Below are positions 54,331-63,410 of a DNA stretch of 64,000 nt, piece by piece. The stretch covers positions 1,259,858 through 1,323,857 of the forward strand of contig NZ_KV917380.1 of assembly GCF_002019765.1 (NCBI RefSeq), read 5' to 3'. The stretch's first letter is position 1; each line of letters opens with the position of its first letter. Origin of the DNA: Shouchella oshimensis (GTDB lineage: Bacteria; Bacillota; Bacilli; Bacillales; Bacillaceae_D). The notes under the pieces are model-generated. The model searched no databases and had not been told where the DNA came from. It saw only the letters and a list, made by a program, of their open reading frames with translations. Made by a program: the position numbers and the translations under genes.

Positions 54331-55461
54331 ATGATTTATCTTGACAATAGTGCAACAACAAAACCTTATCCAGAGGTCTTAACATTATATACAACGATTT
54401 CTTCGCAGTATTTTGGAAACCCCTCATCCCTACATTCATTAGGAATGCAAGCGGAGCAGATATTGAACCACGCAAGAAAGAAAATAGCCCAGTTTCTGTC
54501 TTGTCAAAAAGAACAGCTAATCTTTACAAGTGGCGGTACAGAAGCAAATGTCTTCGCCATAAAAGGCATTGTGACAAAAGAAAAGGCTGCACATATTATT
54601 ACGACCACCGTTGAGCACGCTTCTGTGTACGAAACAATTCGACATTTAGAAGAGGTCGGTCATGAAGTGACCTATCTTCAAGGCGATGCTTTTGGGAGAA
54701 TAACGGTGGAGCAAGTGAAAGGAGCTATCAAGAAAAACACAGTGCTTGTTAGCATCGGTCATGTGCAAGGAGAATTAGGAACGATCCAGCCCATTCAGGA
54801 ACTAGGGGAGATGCTATCAGCTTATCCGAGAATACAGTTCCATGTTGATGCTGTGCAAAGCTTGTTAAAAGTATCGATTGGTTCGCTAGCAAAAATAGAT
54901 TTAATGACGTTATCTTCTCATAAAATTCATGGAACAAATGGAACAGGGTTGTTGTATGTGAAAAACCCATCTCTAGTCAAGTCTCTCCTACATGGCGGTG
55001 GTCAAGAACAATCCCTTCGGCCAGGTTCAGAACATGTAGCAGGAATTGCATGTTTTGCAAAAGCCCTCGAAATGGGAGCAACGGTTGCGGAGAAAGAGCA
55101 AGGACGTCTTTTGTCACTGCGAAATCGATTGGTACACGAACTGGAGCAACTACCAGGGGTGTTCATCAATTCAGCTATCGACACTAGTGCGCCACACATT
55201 TGTAATATCTCTATATCAAAGATTAAAGCAGAAGTACTGGTACAATCTCTGTCTCAAGAAAAAATATACGTTTCAACTCAATCAGCATGTTCAACCAAAA
55301 CAGGTGCGCCAAGCCGGATTTTACTAGGTGCAGGACATGATCGTGAGCGTGCAGAAACGGCAATACGAATTAGTATGTCTTTTTTAACAACGGAAAAAGA
55401 GGTCACCACTTGTATAGAGGCACTAAAACGACTCGTTCCAAAACTTCAGGAGGTAACATAA
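54331..55461 (+). CDS. nifZ: Cysteine desulfurase partner of ThiI (NifZ/IscS-like)
   Basis: 376 residues, PLP-dependent NifS-class enzyme taking sulfur from cysteine. PLP lysine in [14 protein letters not shown] near residue 200 and the persulfide cysteine in [14 protein letters not shown] near 320; also [14 protein letters not shown] near 70 and HVDAVQSL near 170. In B. subtilis NifZ passes sulfur to ThiI for 4-thiouridine in tRNA. Its stop overlaps the thiI start by one base (TAATG), showing coupled translation. ATG follows TAAAGGAG. Confidence 0.93.
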   Translation: MIYLDNSATTKPYPEVLTLYTTISSQYFGNPSSLHSLGMQAEQILNHARKKIAQFLSCQKEQLIFTSGGTEANVFAIKGIVTKEKAAHIITTTVEHASVYETIRHLEEVGHEVTYLQGDAFGRITVEQVKGAIKKNTVLVSIGHVQGELGTIQPIQELGEMLSAYPRIQFHVDAVQSLLKVSIGSLAKIDLMTLSSHKIHGTNGTGLLYVKNPSLVKSLLHGGGQEQSLRPGSEHVAGIACFAKALEMGATVAEKEQGRLLSLRNRLVHELEQLPGVFINSAIDTSAPHICNISISKIKAEVLVQSLSQEKIYVSTQSACSTKTGAPSRILLGAGHDRERAETAIRISMSFLTTEKEVTTCIEALKRLVPKLQEVT

Positions 55462-56666
55462 TGAATATCGATCACATTGTAGTACGTTACGGTGAACTGG
55501 CATTAAAAGGAAAAAATCGGAGTCATTTTGAAAAGCTTCTCCTTGCTAATATACGTAAAGTATTAAAGCCGTTTCCAGGTGTAACGGCAAAACGAATTCA
55601 AGGGAGAATCATTGTTCACTTACACGGTGCGGACGAAACACCCATTCAAGAAGCATTAAAAAACGTTTTCGGTATTTATTCTTTTAGTTTAGCCATGCAG
55701 GTGGAGAATGACGTAGATGCAATAAAAGAAGGTGCTCTTTTTTTTATTGAAAAACTTCATCCGAATGTTAAAACGTTTAAAGTCTCAGCTAGACGGGCGA
55801 ATAAAGGATTTCCGGTTCAATCTCAACAACTTAACCACTTAATCGGAGGACACATCTTACGTTCTTTGGATGGATCCATAAAAGTAGATGTTCATCATCC
55901 TGAACTTGAGCTATCCATTGATGTGCGTGATGCAGGCACGTATATAACAGGAGGTGCAATAGAAGCAGCGAAGGGGCTTCCAGTCGGAGCAAGTGGAAAA
56001 GTGTTGCACATGTTGTCTGGAGGAATTGATTCGCCTGTTGCGGCCCATATGTTAATGGGACGTGGCGCCCAGATCGAAATGCTTCACTTTCATAGCCCAC
56101 CATATACGAACGAACGAGCTAAACAAAAGGTTCTTGATTTAACAAAGGAACTAACAAAATACGGGACAAGCATTAAGGTGCACCTTGTTCCATTTACAGA
56201 GATTCAAACCCATATTCATAAAGAGGTTCCCTCTAATTATGAGATGACGATTATGCGCAGAATGATGTTACGAATTGCAGATGCATTTGCTAAGAACAAC
56301 GGTATTTTAGCGATTTCGAATGGAGAAAGTCTTGGACAAGTGGCTTCGCAAACGTTGCAGAGTATGAATACGATTAATGAAGTTACGACGTTGCCTGTTA
56401 TTCGACCGTTAATCGCGATTGATAAGGAAACAACGATTGCCTATGCAAAACGAATTGGGACATATGAAACATCCATCTTGCCATACGAGGATTGTTGTAC
56501 CATTTTCTTACCAACAGACTCCAAGACGAAGCCAAAACGAGAAGGCGCCTTAAAATTTGAGCAATATGTGGAGATTGAAAAAAAATGTGAAGACGCCTTA
56601 AATAGGGTTGAGACAGTTCATATCAACGCTTTTGAAGGCAGTTCTTCCGTTGAATCGTTATTTTAA
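55461..56666 (+). CDS. thiI: tRNA 4-thiouridine synthase ThiI
   Basis: 401 residues from ATG 55461 (CAGGAGG upstream, within the nifZ end). N-terminal ferredoxin-like and THUMP domains to about residue 165 ([31 protein letters not shown]), then a PP-loop ATPase domain with [15 protein letters not shown] near 183 and [17 protein letters not shown] near 290. It makes s4U8 in tRNA. There is no C-terminal rhodanese domain, as usual in Bacillus; the neighbouring NifZ supplies persulfide directly. Confidence 0.96.
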   Translation: MNIDHIVVRYGELALKGKNRSHFEKLLLANIRKVLKPFPGVTAKRIQGRIIVHLHGADETPIQEALKNVFGIYSFSLAMQVENDVDAIKEGALFFIEKLHPNVKTFKVSARRANKGFPVQSQQLNHLIGGHILRSLDGSIKVDVHHPELELSIDVRDAGTYITGGAIEAAKGLPVGASGKVLHMLSGGIDSPVAAHMLMGRGAQIEMLHFHSPPYTNERAKQKVLDLTKELTKYGTSIKVHLVPFTEIQTHIHKEVPSNYEMTIMRRMMLRIADAFAKNNGILAISNGESLGQVASQTLQSMNTINEVTTLPVIRPLIAIDKETTIAYAKRIGTYETSILPYEDCCTIFLPTDSKTKPKREGALKFEQYVEIEKKCEDALNRVETVHINAFEGSSSVESLF

Positions 56667-56688
56667 AAAATTTCCAGTGATTTTCTAT

Positions 56689-56717
56689 GTATGTTATTTC
56701 CTCTTTCGCACATTCTA
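56689..56717 (+). promoter_or_regulatory. Sigma-G-type promoter of the SASP gene
   Basis: GTATG (56689-56693, matching GnATR), 17-bp spacer, CATTCTA (56711-56717, matching CATnnTA). This is the forespore pattern expected for an alpha/beta SASP gene. Confidence 0.7.
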
Positions 56718-56742
56718 GAAGTACCGAAGGAGGTGAAACAAC

Positions 56743-56943
56743 ATGGCAAACTCAAACTCAAACAACTTAGTAGTACCTGGTGTACAACAAGCTCTTGACC
56801 AAATGAAATACGAAATCGCTAGCGAATTCGGAGTAAACCTTGGTCCTGATACAACTGCTCGTGCTAACGGATCTGTAGGTGGTGAAATCACTAAACGTCT
56901 AGTAGCTCAAGCTGAACAACAAATGGGTGGATATCAAAAATAA
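56743..56943 (+). CDS. sspA: Alpha/beta-type small acid-soluble spore protein
   Basis: 66 residues. Coats spore DNA and protects it, then is degraded at germination. The germination-protease site is at E24-I25-A26 ([11 protein letters not shown]), and the conserved second motif [18 protein letters not shown] closes the protein. RBS GAAGGAGGTG. Codon use is unusually biased to preferred codons, typical of very highly expressed genes. sspA is located next to thiI in B. subtilis as well, although which of its several paralogues this is cannot be fixed from one copy. Confidence 0.96.
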   Translation: MANSNSNNLVVPGVQQALDQMKYEIASEFGVNLGPDTTARANGSVGGEITKRLVAQAEQQMGGYQK

Positions 56944-56960
56944 TTTCATATTCATGGCTA

Positions 56961-56986
56961 GGAGCAGGGTTTCCCTGCTCCTTTTT
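56961..56986 (+). terminator. Terminator of sspA
   Basis: GGAGCAGGG pairs CCCTGCTCC around TTT, followed by T5. Confidence 0.92.
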
Positions 56987-57039
56987 CATGTTCTCATTTG
57001 ATGTCTAATGCTATACTTAATACAAAAAGGAGGGGGAGC

Positions 57040-58626
57040 ATGGGAACACTTCTTTATAACGCAGTCATTTATACGATGGAATTAGAAGGGGAGCAAGTAG
57101 AGGCACTTTACATAGAAGAAGGAAAAATTGTCGATTGTGGTTCCTCGAAGCGCTTATTGGAAAAATGGTCTAGGCAAGCTTCGAGAGCGAGAAATCTAAA
57201 TGGCGCTTTTATTTATCCTGGTTTCGTAGATAGTCATCTTCATTTAATTGCTCACGGACAAAAGCTACTGCGATTGGATTTATCACAGTCTACTAAGAAA
57301 GACGCGTTAGCGAAATTGGAAGCACAATCTGTGCAGGATGGGGAATGGATCGAAGCGTTAGGTTGGAACGAGCACAATGATCCAGATCATGCGTTATTAA
57401 CAGTGACTGATTTAAACAAGATTAGCATAAACCAGCCTATATTTGTTATGCGTATTTGTCGTCATGCAGCAATTGTCAATCAAAACGTTCTTGATTTAGC
57501 CGGAATTGATCGATTTACACCTGACCCGAAAGGTGGGAAAATTGAACGCGATGAACATGGAAACCCTAATGGCATTTTGCATGATGCCGCTATACAGTAC
57601 GTCCAAGCTGTCATGCCCCCTCTGTCAAAAGCGTCGGTAAAAAATGCGCTTCAGACGGCTATTAATGATTGCCATGCAAAAGGGCTAACAGGAGGTCATA
57701 GTGAAGATCTTCATTATTACAACGGTCTTGCTGAAACAGTAGACATCTACCAAGAAGTTGTGAATGAAAAAAAGCCGTTCCGTGCTCATTTACTCATTCA
57801 TCATGAAGAACTTTCTGCATATGACGCATCACCTTATACACAACAACAAGCATTAAGCCCCTATGTAGAGTTTGGTGCGTTAAAGATTTTTGCAGATGGT
57901 GCTCTTGGTGGCAGAACAGCCGCTTTAAGTGAACCTTATGAAGATGATCCGAGTACATCTGGATTGTTAATTCATAATCAGACTGCTCTTTACGATTTGG
58001 TTTACCAAGCAAGGAAACGACAGTTAGCGGTAGCGATTCACGTTATTGGCGATCAAGCATTGGAGTTAGCGTTAACAGCCATTGAACAAAATGAAACAGT
58101 AAATCAGCGTGATCGACTTATTCATGTTCAAGTAGCGAGAGAGGATTTAGTGCAACGTATGGCAAAATTGCCAATCGTCATCGACGTGCAGCCACATTTT
58201 GTTGTGTCTGATTTTCCTTGGGTAGAAGAACGGCTTGGGGAAGAGAGAATGTCGTTTTCTTTTGCATGGAAAACGCTGCTAGAGACTGGCATTCATTGTG
58301 CAGGGGGGTCTGACGCACCGATAGAACCAATCGAGCCTTTGAAAGGGATGCATGCAGCAATTTTTCGTAAAAACGACCAAGGTACTTATAATGTTAAGGA
58401 AGCATTAACCCCCTATGAAGCAGTAGCGTTATTTACGACAGGAAGCGCCTATGCCATTGAAAAAGAAGCTACACGAGGAAAAGTTAAGATCGGTTATGAC
58501 GCAGATCTTACGATACTTGATCGAGACCTATTTAGAGGTGGAGAAGAGGCATTTAGCCAAGCGAGGGTTTTGGAAACGATTGTAAATGGGTATACGGTTT
58601 ATGAAAAAGGAGGAGTATCAGAATGA
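57040..58626 (+). CDS. ytcJ: Metal-dependent amidohydrolase (YtcJ-like)
   Basis: 528 residues from ATG 57040 (AAAGGAGGGGG before it). The amidohydrolase_3 fold is shown by IYPGFVDSHLHLIAHG near residue 57 (HxH metal pair), ALKIFADGALGGRTAAL near 282 (Lys and substrate loop), VAIHVIGDQALE near 328 and CAGGSDAPIEP near 418 (catalytic Asp). Related YtcJ proteins hydrolyse cyclic imides or amides; substrate unknown. The last 4 bp overlap sppA (ATGA), so ytcJ-sppA-yteJ are likely co-transcribed. Confidence 0.9.
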   Translation: MGTLLYNAVIYTMELEGEQVEALYIEEGKIVDCGSSKRLLEKWSRQASRARNLNGAFIYPGFVDSHLHLIAHGQKLLRLDLSQSTKKDALAKLEAQSVQDGEWIEALGWNEHNDPDHALLTVTDLNKISINQPIFVMRICRHAAIVNQNVLDLAGIDRFTPDPKGGKIERDEHGNPNGILHDAAIQYVQAVMPPLSKASVKNALQTAINDCHAKGLTGGHSEDLHYYNGLAETVDIYQEVVNEKKPFRAHLLIHHEELSAYDASPYTQQQALSPYVEFGALKIFADGALGGRTAALSEPYEDDPSTSGLLIHNQTALYDLVYQARKRQLAVAIHVIGDQALELALTAIEQNETVNQRDRLIHVQVAREDLVQRMAKLPIVIDVQPHFVVSDFPWVEERLGEERMSFSFAWKTLLETGIHCAGGSDAPIEPIEPLKGMHAAIFRKNDQGTYNVKEALTPYEAVALFTTGSAYAIEKEATRGKVKIGYDADLTILDRDLFRGGEEAFSQARVLETIVNGYTVYEKGGVSE

Positions 58627-59585
58627 AAGCAAGAAGATGGATTGCATTAGGAATTAGCGCCTTTGTGCTATTGTTTACACTGATTACGACCATTTCAGTG
58701 GCATTTAATACATATTCAGCACCAGTTCTTGGAGGGTCTGACCAAACGATTATAAGTGATGGTGATCCTAGTGGACAGATCGCGTTACTTGATGTGACTG
58801 GTCCAATTATTGATACAGGAGAGCCTGGTTTATTTGACACAGGTGGTTATGACCACGCTGCTTTTTTAACAGAGCTTGATACGGCAATGACAGATCGTAA
58901 TGTACAAGGGATTATTTTGTCAGTAGACACACCTGGTGGTGGTATATTAGAATCTGCAGAAATTCACCGTGCCATTGTCGAAACGAAAGAATTAACAGAT
59001 AAGCCTGTGTATGTTGCTATGGGCGGTATGGCTGCTTCAGGAGGCTATTATATAGCTGCACCAACCGATCGAATATTTGCAACCCCACAAACACTAACAG
59101 GCTCCATAGGGGTTATTATGAGTTCCTATAATGTAGCTGAACTTCTTGACAACATTGGAATAGAAGAGCAAGTATACAAAAGTGGTCCTTATAAAGATAT
59201 TCTATCTCCAACGAGAGAGCCACTTGAAGAGGAAGATGAAATCATTCAAGCGATTGTCGATGAGTACTATGATGAATTTGTAGATGTCATTGCCCAAGGT
59301 CGCGATATGGAAGAAGACCGTGTACGTGAACTTGGTGACGGCCGTATTTATACGGGACGACAGGCGTTAGAAGAAGGACTAGTCGATGACTTAGGCTCGT
59401 TAGAAGATGCGATTTCCGCTATGCGTGAAGAGTTAGGAAGTAATTATCAAGTCGTATCAAACGATGAATTTTTGAATTTCGGAAACTTATTTGGATTAAC
59501 GTTGCAGCAATTATTTGGGAACGATAGCCCGATCAAAATTGATTTTAATCAACCAAAGCCATACTACATGTACAATCATGAATGA
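58623..59585 (+). CDS. sppA: Signal peptide peptidase SppA
   Basis: 320 residues. An N-terminal membrane anchor (WIALGISAFVLLFTLITTIS, about 6-25) holds an extracellular S49 protease domain. Catalytic Ser139 is in GGMAASGGYYIA and Lys191 in GPYKDILSPT; LTGSIGVIM near 158 is the conserved glycine loop. It degrades leftover signal peptides and in B. subtilis, with YteJ, contributes to resistance to lantibiotics. RBS AAAGGAGGAG lies inside the ytcJ end. yteJ follows directly. Confidence 0.95.
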   Translation: MKARRWIALGISAFVLLFTLITTISVAFNTYSAPVLGGSDQTIISDGDPSGQIALLDVTGPIIDTGEPGLFDTGGYDHAAFLTELDTAMTDRNVQGIILSVDTPGGGILESAEIHRAIVETKELTDKPVYVAMGGMAASGGYYIAAPTDRIFATPQTLTGSIGVIMSSYNVAELLDNIGIEEQVYKSGPYKDILSPTREPLEEEDEIIQAIVDEYYDEFVDVIAQGRDMEEDRVRELGDGRIYTGRQALEEGLVDDLGSLEDAISAMREELGSNYQVVSNDEFLNFGNLFGLTLQQLFGNDSPIKIDFNQPKPYYMYNHE

Positions 59586-59596
59586 GGTGTGAACAA

Positions 59597-60139
59597 ATGG
59601 AGTATACAACAGGATCAGTACGATTAAAACGACACCTTAGAACAGCAGATGCCACCGAGATCAATGTAGAAGAGGCACATCCCCAAACCTATCGTTATGC
59701 TGGATTTTGGATGCGATTTTGGGCATTTATAGTTGATTTATTAATTGTTGCAGGCTTAAATGGTGTGCTCGTTAGTACATGGGTTCCGCTCATTGCAGAC
59801 GGAGATTCACGGTGGGGATTTTTTGCCACGGTCTTCTTACTACCGAGTGTTCTTTATGCTATTGTTTTCTTTCTTTACTTTGCTTTAATGACCCGCTATT
59901 TTCAACAAACGTTAGGAAAGATGATTTTTGGCATTCGCGTCATCTCAACGAATGGTGCAAATTTAACATGGAGTCAATTGTTTTTCCGAGAAGGGGTAGG
60001 ACGTTTTTTACAACATGCCCCTCTGTTAGGAAATCTTAATGGGCTTGCTTACCTTGTTGTCGCATGTACACCAAAAAAACAAGGCATACATGACTTATTT
60101 GCTGAAACGTATGTTGTCCATATTGATGAAACCAGCTAA
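59597..60139 (+). CDS. yteJ: RDD-family membrane protein YteJ
   Basis: 180 residues from ATG 59597 with GAGGTG at good distance; the ATG at 59582 lies in the sppA stop and has no site. RDD pattern: YRYAGFWMRFWAFIVDLLIV near residue 31 (the R...D motif), then two more membrane segments and QTLGKMIFGIRVIS. In B. subtilis YteJ forms a complex with and inhibits SppA; the shared operon supports this. The stop codon is in a terminator stem. Confidence 0.92.
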   Translation: MEYTTGSVRLKRHLRTADATEINVEEAHPQTYRYAGFWMRFWAFIVDLLIVAGLNGVLVSTWVPLIADGDSRWGFFATVFLLPSVLYAIVFFLYFALMTRYFQQTLGKMIFGIRVISTNGANLTWSQLFFREGVGRFLQHAPLLGNLNGLAYLVVACTPKKQGIHDLFAETYVVHIDETS

Positions 60140-60160
60140 ATGATTAGCTGGTTTTTTTTT
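60130..60160 (+). terminator. Terminator of ytcJ-sppA-yteJ
   Basis: AACCAGCTAA pairs TTAGCTGGTT followed by T8. Confidence 0.9.
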
Positions 60161-60197
60161 ATTTAGTTGAGCATAGTAAAGAGAAGGAGGTATTTTT

Positions 60198-60872
60198 ATG
60201 CTTGTATGGATTGTACTACCATTAATCATTCTACTTGTCATTTTACTAATTATGTTATTCATACCAATTAAAATACATATCCGCTATGCTCATCATCAGG
60301 AAGATGACTTGCTAACCCTGTCCGTATCTTTTTTAGGCTTGAAAGTATATAAACTGGAGGTGCCTGTCATTCATGTAAATACTTTAACCCAAACGGTCAC
60401 AGCCGAAGAAAAAGAAGAATCGCTCTTTAAGGATAAGAAAAAAAACAAAAAGTGGGGAATAGAAAGTCTTAAAAACTATGTCAAAACGGCAAAACGATTT
60501 GCGGCTCATTTTCCGAAACTAAAACAAAGGGTGTATCGTTTTTTAGCAAAAGTTACATGCAAACATGTGACATGGAAAACAGAGTTCGGAACAGGAGATG
60601 CTGCGATAACTGCACAGCTAGCTGGACTAATCTGGACGATAAAATCATTTTGTATAGGATGGATCCAAGCGAAAGTAAATTGGAAAGGTGAAAAAAGACT
60701 AGAAGTAACGCCACATTTTCAAGTAAAGGGCTATCGCATGTTTGTATCGTGCATAGTCACCTTTACATTGTGGCACGCTATAACTACATTGCTGTTGTTA
60801 GTAATCAGTTACAAAAAAATTGAAAAGCGTTTTAAACCAGCTTCAAGTGGTGAACGTTATTTTCATTCATAA
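60198..60872 (+). CDS. ytfI: DUF2953 membrane protein YtfI
   Basis: 224 residues. Hydrophobic N-terminus (WIVLPLIILLVILLIMLFIP) and a second membrane segment near 190-210 (SCIVTFTLWHAITTLLLLVI) frame a lysine-rich central part (FKDKKKNKKWGIESLK) and TWKTEFGTGDAAITAQLAGL, which is the DUF2953 hallmark. YtfI precedes the GerW-type ytfJ in B. subtilis and is linked to sporulation. ATG follows AAGGAGG. It is 15 bp before ytfJ, in one operon. Confidence 0.9.
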   Translation: MLVWIVLPLIILLVILLIMLFIPIKIHIRYAHHQEDDLLTLSVSFLGLKVYKLEVPVIHVNTLTQTVTAEEKEESLFKDKKKNKKWGIESLKNYVKTAKRFAAHFPKLKQRVYRFLAKVTCKHVTWKTEFGTGDAAITAQLAGLIWTIKSFCIGWIQAKVNWKGEKRLEVTPHFQVKGYRMFVSCIVTFTLWHAITTLLLLVISYKKIEKRFKPASSGERYFHS

Positions 60873-60887
60873 AGGAGCATACATGAA

Positions 60888-61334
60888 ATGGAACATCCTA
60901 TTCAAGGTTTAATGAAAACTGCTATGGAAAACATTAAAGCGATGGCAGACGTCAACACTATTGTCGGTGATCCAGTTGAAACACCTGATGGCAGTGTTAT
61001 TATGCCTGTGTCTAAAGTGGGTTTTGGCTTTGCTGCTGGAGGAAGTGAGTTTTACACAGAGCATTCGCAAACTTATGCTGAACAAGGGCATCCTTTTGGC
61101 GGAGGGAGTGGAGGTGGCGTGTCTATTACGCCTATCGCTTTTCTTGTAGTGAATCACAAAGGCGTTAATATGGTACACCTTGACAGTTCAACTCACTTAT
61201 ACGAACGCTTATTAGACTTAGCGCCTCAAGCGTTTGAAAAAATTCAACATCTTATGAAGCACGACGGACATGTCCACCATGACAACCATCACGTTTCACA
61301 CGATGATGACCCTTATGAAGATCCAATTGTATAA
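60888..61334 (+). CDS. ytfJ: Sporulation protein YtfJ/GerW
   Basis: 148 residues. GerW/YtfJ family: HPIQGLMKTAMENIKAMADV at the N-terminus, VIMPVSKVGFGFAAGGSEF near 40 and PFGGGSGGGVSITPIAFLVV near 67-86. The last 30 residues are rich in His and Asp (HDGHVHHDNHHVSHDDDPYE), a possible metal-binding tail that I do not recall as standard for the family. Made in the forespore in B. subtilis and needed for normal germination. RBS AAAGGAG. Confidence 0.93.
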   Translation: MEHPIQGLMKTAMENIKAMADVNTIVGDPVETPDGSVIMPVSKVGFGFAAGGSEFYTEHSQTYAEQGHPFGGGSGGGVSITPIAFLVVNHKGVNMVHLDSSTHLYERLLDLAPQAFEKIQHLMKHDGHVHHDNHHVSHDDDPYEDPIV

Positions 61335-61342
61335 CCAATAAA

Positions 61343-61374
61343 AGTGTAAAGACCTCTGTCTTTATGCTTTTTTA
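61343..61374 (+). terminator. Terminator of ytfIJ
   Basis: AAGTGTAAAGAC pairs GTCTTTATGCTT (with G-U pairs) followed by T6. Confidence 0.78.
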
Positions 61375-61452
61375 CTTACTAGTGAGGTGCGTCATTTTTG
61401 CATTAATCAAGGAAGAGACGGTATGATAAGAAGATAAAGGAGTGGATTACAT

Positions 61453-61953
61453 ATGACGCAAGTAACGTTTAAGCAAAAGCCAGTTACATTAGTAGGTAAA
61501 CAAGTACAAGTTGGTGATAAGGCACCTGACTTCCGTGTGCTAGCAAATGATTTAACGGAAGTGACTCTAGCTGATTTTAAAGGAAAAGTAAAGCTAATAA
61601 GTGTTATTCCTTCTATTGATACAGGTGTGTGTGATGCGCAAACCCGCCGTTTCAATGAAGAAGCAGCAACTTTAAATAATACGGTTGTATTAACAATTAG
61701 TGTCGATTTACCTTTTGCTCAAAGAAGATGGTGTGCTGCAGAAGGAATTGATGAAGTGAAAACATTATCTGACCATAAAGAGGTTGATTTTGGCCAAGCG
61801 TATGGTGTGTTAATTGATGAGTTGCGTTTACTAGCACGCTCTGTATTCGTCGTAAATGAAGAAGACGAAGTGATTTATGCGCAATATGTGAACGAAGTGA
61901 GTGAGCATCCAGACTATGATGCAGCATTAACAGCAATAAAAGATCGGTCATAA
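61453..61953 (+). CDS. tpx: Thiol peroxidase
   Basis: 166 residues, atypical 2-Cys peroxiredoxin of the Tpx subgroup. Peroxidatic Cys60 is in [14 protein letters not shown] and resolving Cys94 in RRWCAAEG. It reduces hydroperoxides with thioredoxin in the cytosol. ATG follows AAAGGAGTGG. No good terminator follows directly, so readthrough into the structured leader of ytxK is possible. tpx-ytxK-ackA order matches B. subtilis. Confidence 0.96.
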   Translation: MTQVTFKQKPVTLVGKQVQVGDKAPDFRVLANDLTEVTLADFKGKVKLISVIPSIDTGVCDAQTRRFNEEAATLNNTVVLTISVDLPFAQRRWCAAEGIDEVKTLSDHKEVDFGQAYGVLIDELRLLARSVFVVNEEDEVIYAQYVNEVSEHPDYDAALTAIKDRS

Positions 61954-62087
61954 ACGGTAACGTGTCTTAAAAACGTTCATAGTAGTCAGATGAACATAAA
62001 CACATGAATAGAGATAGAAAATGGAAGATCTCCATCATGGAAGTACATCTAATTGACTAGATTGAAACGTAAGAACTAGAGTGGCGG

Positions 62088-62201
62088 AGCGCATTCGACG
62101 GTGATCATGGTAGGAGAACGGCAGCTTAGAAACATAAGAGCGATCTATGTGAAAAAAGCTAAAGCGTTGTCTAAGAACATTTGCCGTCGATAGCGCTTTT
62201 T
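62088..62201 (+). promoter_or_regulatory. Attenuator-like structured leader upstream of ytxK
   Basis: Two mutually exclusive folds can be drawn. A terminator pairs 62161-62171 (AAAGCGTTGTC) with 62189-62199 (GATAGCGCTTT) using two G-U pairs and has a T5 tail. An alternative long-range helix pairs 62088-62101 with 62184-62197 (12 of 14 positions), enclosing a hairpin at 62123-62160 (AGCTT/AAGCT, ACATA/TATGT) and hiding the terminator's right arm. This is the layout of a transcription attenuator or riboswitch. It matches no class I know. The leader may start further left (from about 61960). Confidence 0.6.
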
Positions 62202-62244
62202 CATTTGCTAAATGTGAAAATGAGAACAAAAGGGTGAACGTTGT

Positions 62245-63231
62245 ATGGAACAAACCAATGTAACAGCGCTATATGAGTATTTAGACGAATCTGCTAAGGT
62301 ACTAGAGCACGTACTGGATGTAACCTATTTAGACGCGTTAGCAGAAGCAGGAGACAATTTATTTGAACAAGCCATTATTCAAGACCTTGCTAGTGAACGT
62401 AAGGAACAGCTTCTTCCGTTAATGGAGCGAGTAAGTTCTATGACGTTTACGAAAGAAGACGTTCGAAAAGCATTTCAACTTGCTGTAATGAAAGGAATGA
62501 AAGGGGTTGTTCAGCCTAATCATTCCATGACCCCTGATGCAGTTAGCTTGTTCATGAGCTATTTGGTGAATAAGCTACAGAAGACAGATTCAAAAGGGGA
62601 TGTCCTCGATTTAGCGGTTGGATCTGGAAACTTGCTTTTCTCAATTTGCAACCATGCAGAAGGTCGAATTGATAAGGCCTATGGCTTTGAAGTGGATGAG
62701 ACGTTGTTAAAGAACGCTTTTGCAAGTGCTAATTTGCAACAGCATGAAATACAGCTGTTTCACCAAGATAGTTTGCTTGTCAACATGCCTGATGTTCATC
62801 TTGTCGTAGCAGATTTGCCTGTAGGTTATTATCCAAAAGATGATATCGCACGTACCTATGATCTAAAAGCGGAATCAGGGCATTCGTATATTCATCATTT
62901 AATGATTGAACAAGGTATTCGTGCTCTTCAACCAGGAGGTTTTGGCTTGTTACTCGTACCAAATTTTATTTTTGAAAGTGACCAAGCCGACAAACTTCAT
63001 GCTTATTTAAAAGAGCACGCGGTGGTTTTAGGCTTACTGCAGTTACCAGCGTCAATGTTTTCCAATAAGCAACAGCAAAAAAGCATCTTAATGATTCAAA
63101 AGAAAGCGGAAAAAATGAAGAAGCCACAGCAAGCCCTTCTTGCAGAGCTACCATCGTTTTCGAACGTAACTGCGATGCAGGAAATGATGAGTAGTATTAA
63201 TAAGTGGTTTAAGGAGCAACTTGGTCGCTAA
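62245..63231 (+). CDS. ytxK: Class I SAM-dependent methyltransferase YtxK (N6-adenine-methylase-like)
   Basis: 328 residues. An N-terminal helical part (to about 95) precedes a Rossmann methyltransferase domain with SAM motif DVLDLAVGSGNLLFSI near residue 120 and the catalytic-type tetrapeptide DLPVG (LVVADLPVGYYPKD near 192), similar to the NPPY/DPPF motif of N6-adenine methylases but altered. It resembles HsdM-type domains without a restriction partner. The target is unknown. ATG follows AAAAGGGTG, downstream of the attenuator-like leader. It comes before ackA, as in B. subtilis. Confidence 0.9.
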   Translation: MEQTNVTALYEYLDESAKVLEHVLDVTYLDALAEAGDNLFEQAIIQDLASERKEQLLPLMERVSSMTFTKEDVRKAFQLAVMKGMKGVVQPNHSMTPDAVSLFMSYLVNKLQKTDSKGDVLDLAVGSGNLLFSICNHAEGRIDKAYGFEVDETLLKNAFASANLQQHEIQLFHQDSLLVNMPDVHLVVADLPVGYYPKDDIARTYDLKAESGHSYIHHLMIEQGIRALQPGGFGLLLVPNFIFESDQADKLHAYLKEHAVVLGLLQLPASMFSNKQQQKSILMIQKKAEKMKKPQQALLAELPSFSNVTAMQEMMSSINKWFKEQLGR

Positions 63232-63237
63232 GAGCGC

Positions 63238-63272
63238 TAGGTATCATGTGAGCATGGTACCTTTTTTTTTAT
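63238..63272 (+). terminator. Terminator of ytxK
   Basis: AGGTA-CATG pairs CATG-TACCT around TGAG, followed by T8. Confidence 0.88.
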
Positions 63273-63314
63273 AAAAAAACTATGAGAATTCACAGTAAAT
63301 TTTAATTATTTCCA

Positions 63315-63328
63315 TGTATGCGCTTAAC
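63315..63328 (+). promoter_or_regulatory. cre-like activating CcpA site of ackA
   Basis: TGTATGCGCTTAAC matches 11 of 14 bases of the cre consensus. Its centre lies about 56 bp before the transcription start predicted from the promoter at 63342-63370, the same distance as the activating cre of B. subtilis ackA. Confidence 0.6.
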
Positions 63329-63341
63329 CGATTTTGTCCGC

Positions 63342-63370
63342 TTGAAATGACGTATGGAGAATGCTTAAAT
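63342..63370 (+). promoter_or_regulatory. Sigma-A promoter of ackA
   Basis: TTGAAA (63342-63347), 17-bp spacer, TTAAAT (63365-63370). The imperfect -10 fits a promoter needing CcpA activation. Confidence 0.65.
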
Positions 63371-63410
63371 GGTAGAGATGGCTTTAGACTAAAGGAGTGC
63401 AGTAAAAATT

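Noticed and set aside
62245-63231. Restriction-modification system with YtxK as the methylase
   Set aside because: No specificity subunit or endonuclease gene is next to it, the catalytic tetrapeptide is altered, and the same gene sits before ackA in B. subtilis.
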